A stretch of DNA of 64,000 nucleotides. Source: Archegozetes longisetosus (lineage: Eukaryota; Arthropoda; Arachnida; Sarcoptiformes; Trhypochthoniidae). A program made the position numbers and the translations under genes. Within the stretch, counting starts at the first letter, position 1. Each line of letters opens with the position of its first letter. Of the stretch, positions 63,890-64,000 are shown piece after piece. The notes below the pieces were generated by a model. It was not told the origin of the DNA. It saw only the letters and a program-made list of their open reading frames with translations, and did no database searches. The stretch spans positions 868,001-932,000 of the forward strand of contig JAEMBT020000008.1 in NCBI GenBank assembly GCA_018873245.2, read 5' to 3'.

Positions 63890-64000
63890 TTAATAATGAA
63901 TAAGTCTTTCTTCAATGTCTCCATTAAAATACAATAGCATTTGCTGTTTGAACGTCTGAGAATTCATGCGATTTCTTTTGGGCGCAATGTCTTTATTGTT
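63890..64000 (-). pseudogene. hAT-like transposase C-terminal fragment (copy 2, runs off the window)
   Basis: A second minus-strand frame, open from the window edge to TAA at 63890-63892, ends KRNRMNSQTFKQQMLLYFNG then DIEERLIHY. The RNR(L/M)...F..L.....N pattern is the usual end of hAT proteins. About 90 bp downstream lies a GAACCGGATTCGGCG-type motif like the one after copy 1. The remainder, and whether this copy is intact, is outside the window. Confidence 0.55.

Noticed and set aside
1..64000. CRISPR arrays, tRNA or rRNA genes and bacterial-type operons
   Set aside because: No regularly spaced repeats and no tRNA box or rRNA sequence was recognised; introns and gene families show this is animal nuclear DNA.

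Overview
The window is nuclear DNA of an arthropod, most likely a chelicerate and probably an acariform mite. It is AT-rich, its genes are split by GT-AG introns that are often under 100 bp, and it carries several chitin-binding (R&R type) cuticle proteins. Their C-terminal 'GFRA..(Q/R)TNEPG' signature is typical of chelicerate cuticle proteins. The species is inferred, not proven. Gene models below were built by hand, by joining reading frames across splice sites whose phases agree.

Left part (1-31,300) is gene-poor. It opens with the 3' end of a plexin A receptor gene. Then come mostly secreted or extracellular-matrix genes: a Gln/Gly/Tyr-rich secreted protein (+), a small acidic secreted protein (-), an Ala/Pro-rich cuticle protein with a one-base frame break (+), a His/Gly/Tyr-rich cuticle protein (-), a basic secreted orphan (+) and a proline-rich cuticle protein (+). 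An intronless geminin gene (DNA replication licensing inhibitor) sits among them. The stretches between are long and AT-rich, up to 6.7 kb, with no recognisable genes.

Middle part (31,300-51,000) starts with a perfect 85-bp inverted repeat element. A compact gene-dense block follows: a secreted protein with two Cache-EGF modules like the GPR158/179 ectodomain, a small orphan, a RING plus five-Tudor protein (RNF17/Qin type, piRNA pathway), a PIAS SUMO ligase on the opposite strand, the nucleotide-excision-repair nuclease XPF/ERCC4 (one frame break), and the GET1/WRB tail-anchored-protein insertase subunit. RNF17 and PIAS converge with only 138 bp between stop codons. PIAS and XPF diverge from a shared region of about 0.47 kb.

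Right part (51,000-64,000) is one long gene for a sine oculis-binding protein (SOBP) homologue, with introns of 4.7 and 2.1 kb, one GC-AG intron, and an odd set of interleaved inverted repeats. The right edge holds two degraded C-terminal fragments of hAT-family transposases on the minus strand. I found no tRNA, rRNA or CRISPR. No clear new multi-gene system stands out. The best leads are the ectodomain-only double Cache protein, the perfect inverted repeat, and the tail-to-tail RNF17/PIAS pair.
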